Position numbers and translations under genes: made by a program. The notes under the pieces were generated by a model that worked only from the letters and a program-made list of their open reading frames with translations, was not told where the DNA came from and made no database searches. From an uncultured Caldimicrobium sp. (GTDB lineage: Bacteria > Desulfobacterota > Thermodesulfobacteria > Thermodesulfobacteriales > Thermodesulfobacteriaceae), in contig CALLJI010000199.1 in the NCBI GenBank assembly GCA_938091475.1, positions 1 through 6,919 of the forward strand: a stretch of DNA of 6,919 bases. Direction: 5' to 3'. The first letter of the stretch is position 1. Every line of letters starts with the position of its first letter. Shown here piece after piece: positions 6,780 to 6,919 of the stretch.

Positions 6780-6919
6780 ATGAATTTAGCCCAAAGGATT
6801 AAAAAACTGATAGGTAAGGCTATATTTGGTTATACTCTTCTGGAAGAGGAGGACAGAGTTTTAATTGCCCTCTCTGGAGGAGAGGATAGCTTGGTTTTAA
6901 CTCATTTTCTTTCTCAATG
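6780..6919 (+). CDS. N-terminal part of a TtcA-family PP-loop tRNA-thiolation ATPase, 3' truncated
   Basis: Forty-six codons are visible before the window ends. The protein opens with MNLAQRIKKLIGKAIFGYTL, then DRVLIALSGGEDSLVL at 26-41. The order RI-x-K-L-x-G-K-A-I, a short linker, and the ATP-pyrophosphatase loop SGGxDS (33-38) is that of TtcA-family enzymes. These activate a tRNA base with ATP and replace oxygen by sulfur; TtcA makes 2-thiocytidine at position 32. The cysteines that would bind the Fe-S cluster lie beyond the edge, so TtcA, TtuA-like and other PP-loop members cannot be told apart. The fourth loop residue is Glu, where TtcA usually has Lys. The start is supported by the family N-terminus, but no ribosome binding site precedes it. 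The gene is divergent from purM. Confidence 0.8.
   Translation, partial: MNLAQRIKKLIGKAIFGYTLLEEEDRVLIALSGGEDSLVLTHFLSQ

Overview
The window is AT-rich, with short intergenic junctions and proteins rich in Lys, Glu, Ile and Leu. This suggests a low-GC, probably thermophilic, anaerobic bacterium that makes selenoproteins. A sulfur-cycling lineage such as Thermodesulfobacterium/Caldimicrobium or Candidatus Desulfofervidus would fit, but that is inference from composition and gene content only.

Layout: (1) 1-149, plus strand, is the 3' end of a gene resembling the C-terminus of a Lon-like ATP-dependent protease. (2) 150-500 is a gene-free gap between convergent genes. Its right part (249-491) is a head-to-tail array of seven short palindromic units. 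(3) 501-6391, minus strand, is a compact four-gene operon read right to left: purM, glyQ, glyS, selB. Its junctions are a 6-nt gap, a 4-nt ATGA overlap and a direct TAA/ATG abutment. (4) 6392-6779 is the gap between divergent genes. It holds a candidate purM promoter with a 12-bp palindrome over its -35 box, a second and more degraded cluster of the same palindromic repeats in mixed orientation, and a candidate rightward promoter. (5) 6780-6919, plus strand, is the start of a TtcA-like PP-loop gene, cut by the window edge.

The operon joins de novo purine synthesis (PurM makes AIR) to translation: the two subunits of glycyl-tRNA synthetase, then the elongation factor that delivers selenocysteyl-tRNA to recoded UGA codons. 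selB shows that the organism decodes selenocysteine, although no selA, selC, selD or selenoprotein gene lies here. The TtcA-like gene would add a tRNA-thiolation enzyme on the other side of the divergent promoter region.

The most unusual content is the repeat family. Each unit is about 25 bp, with a GGGC head, a GCCCCTAC tail and an interchangeable inner stem whose two arms change together. The clusters flank the operon on both sides, and one copy at the right edge is cut in half just before a perfect TTGACA box. No defence system, transposase, CRISPR array or RNA gene is visible.
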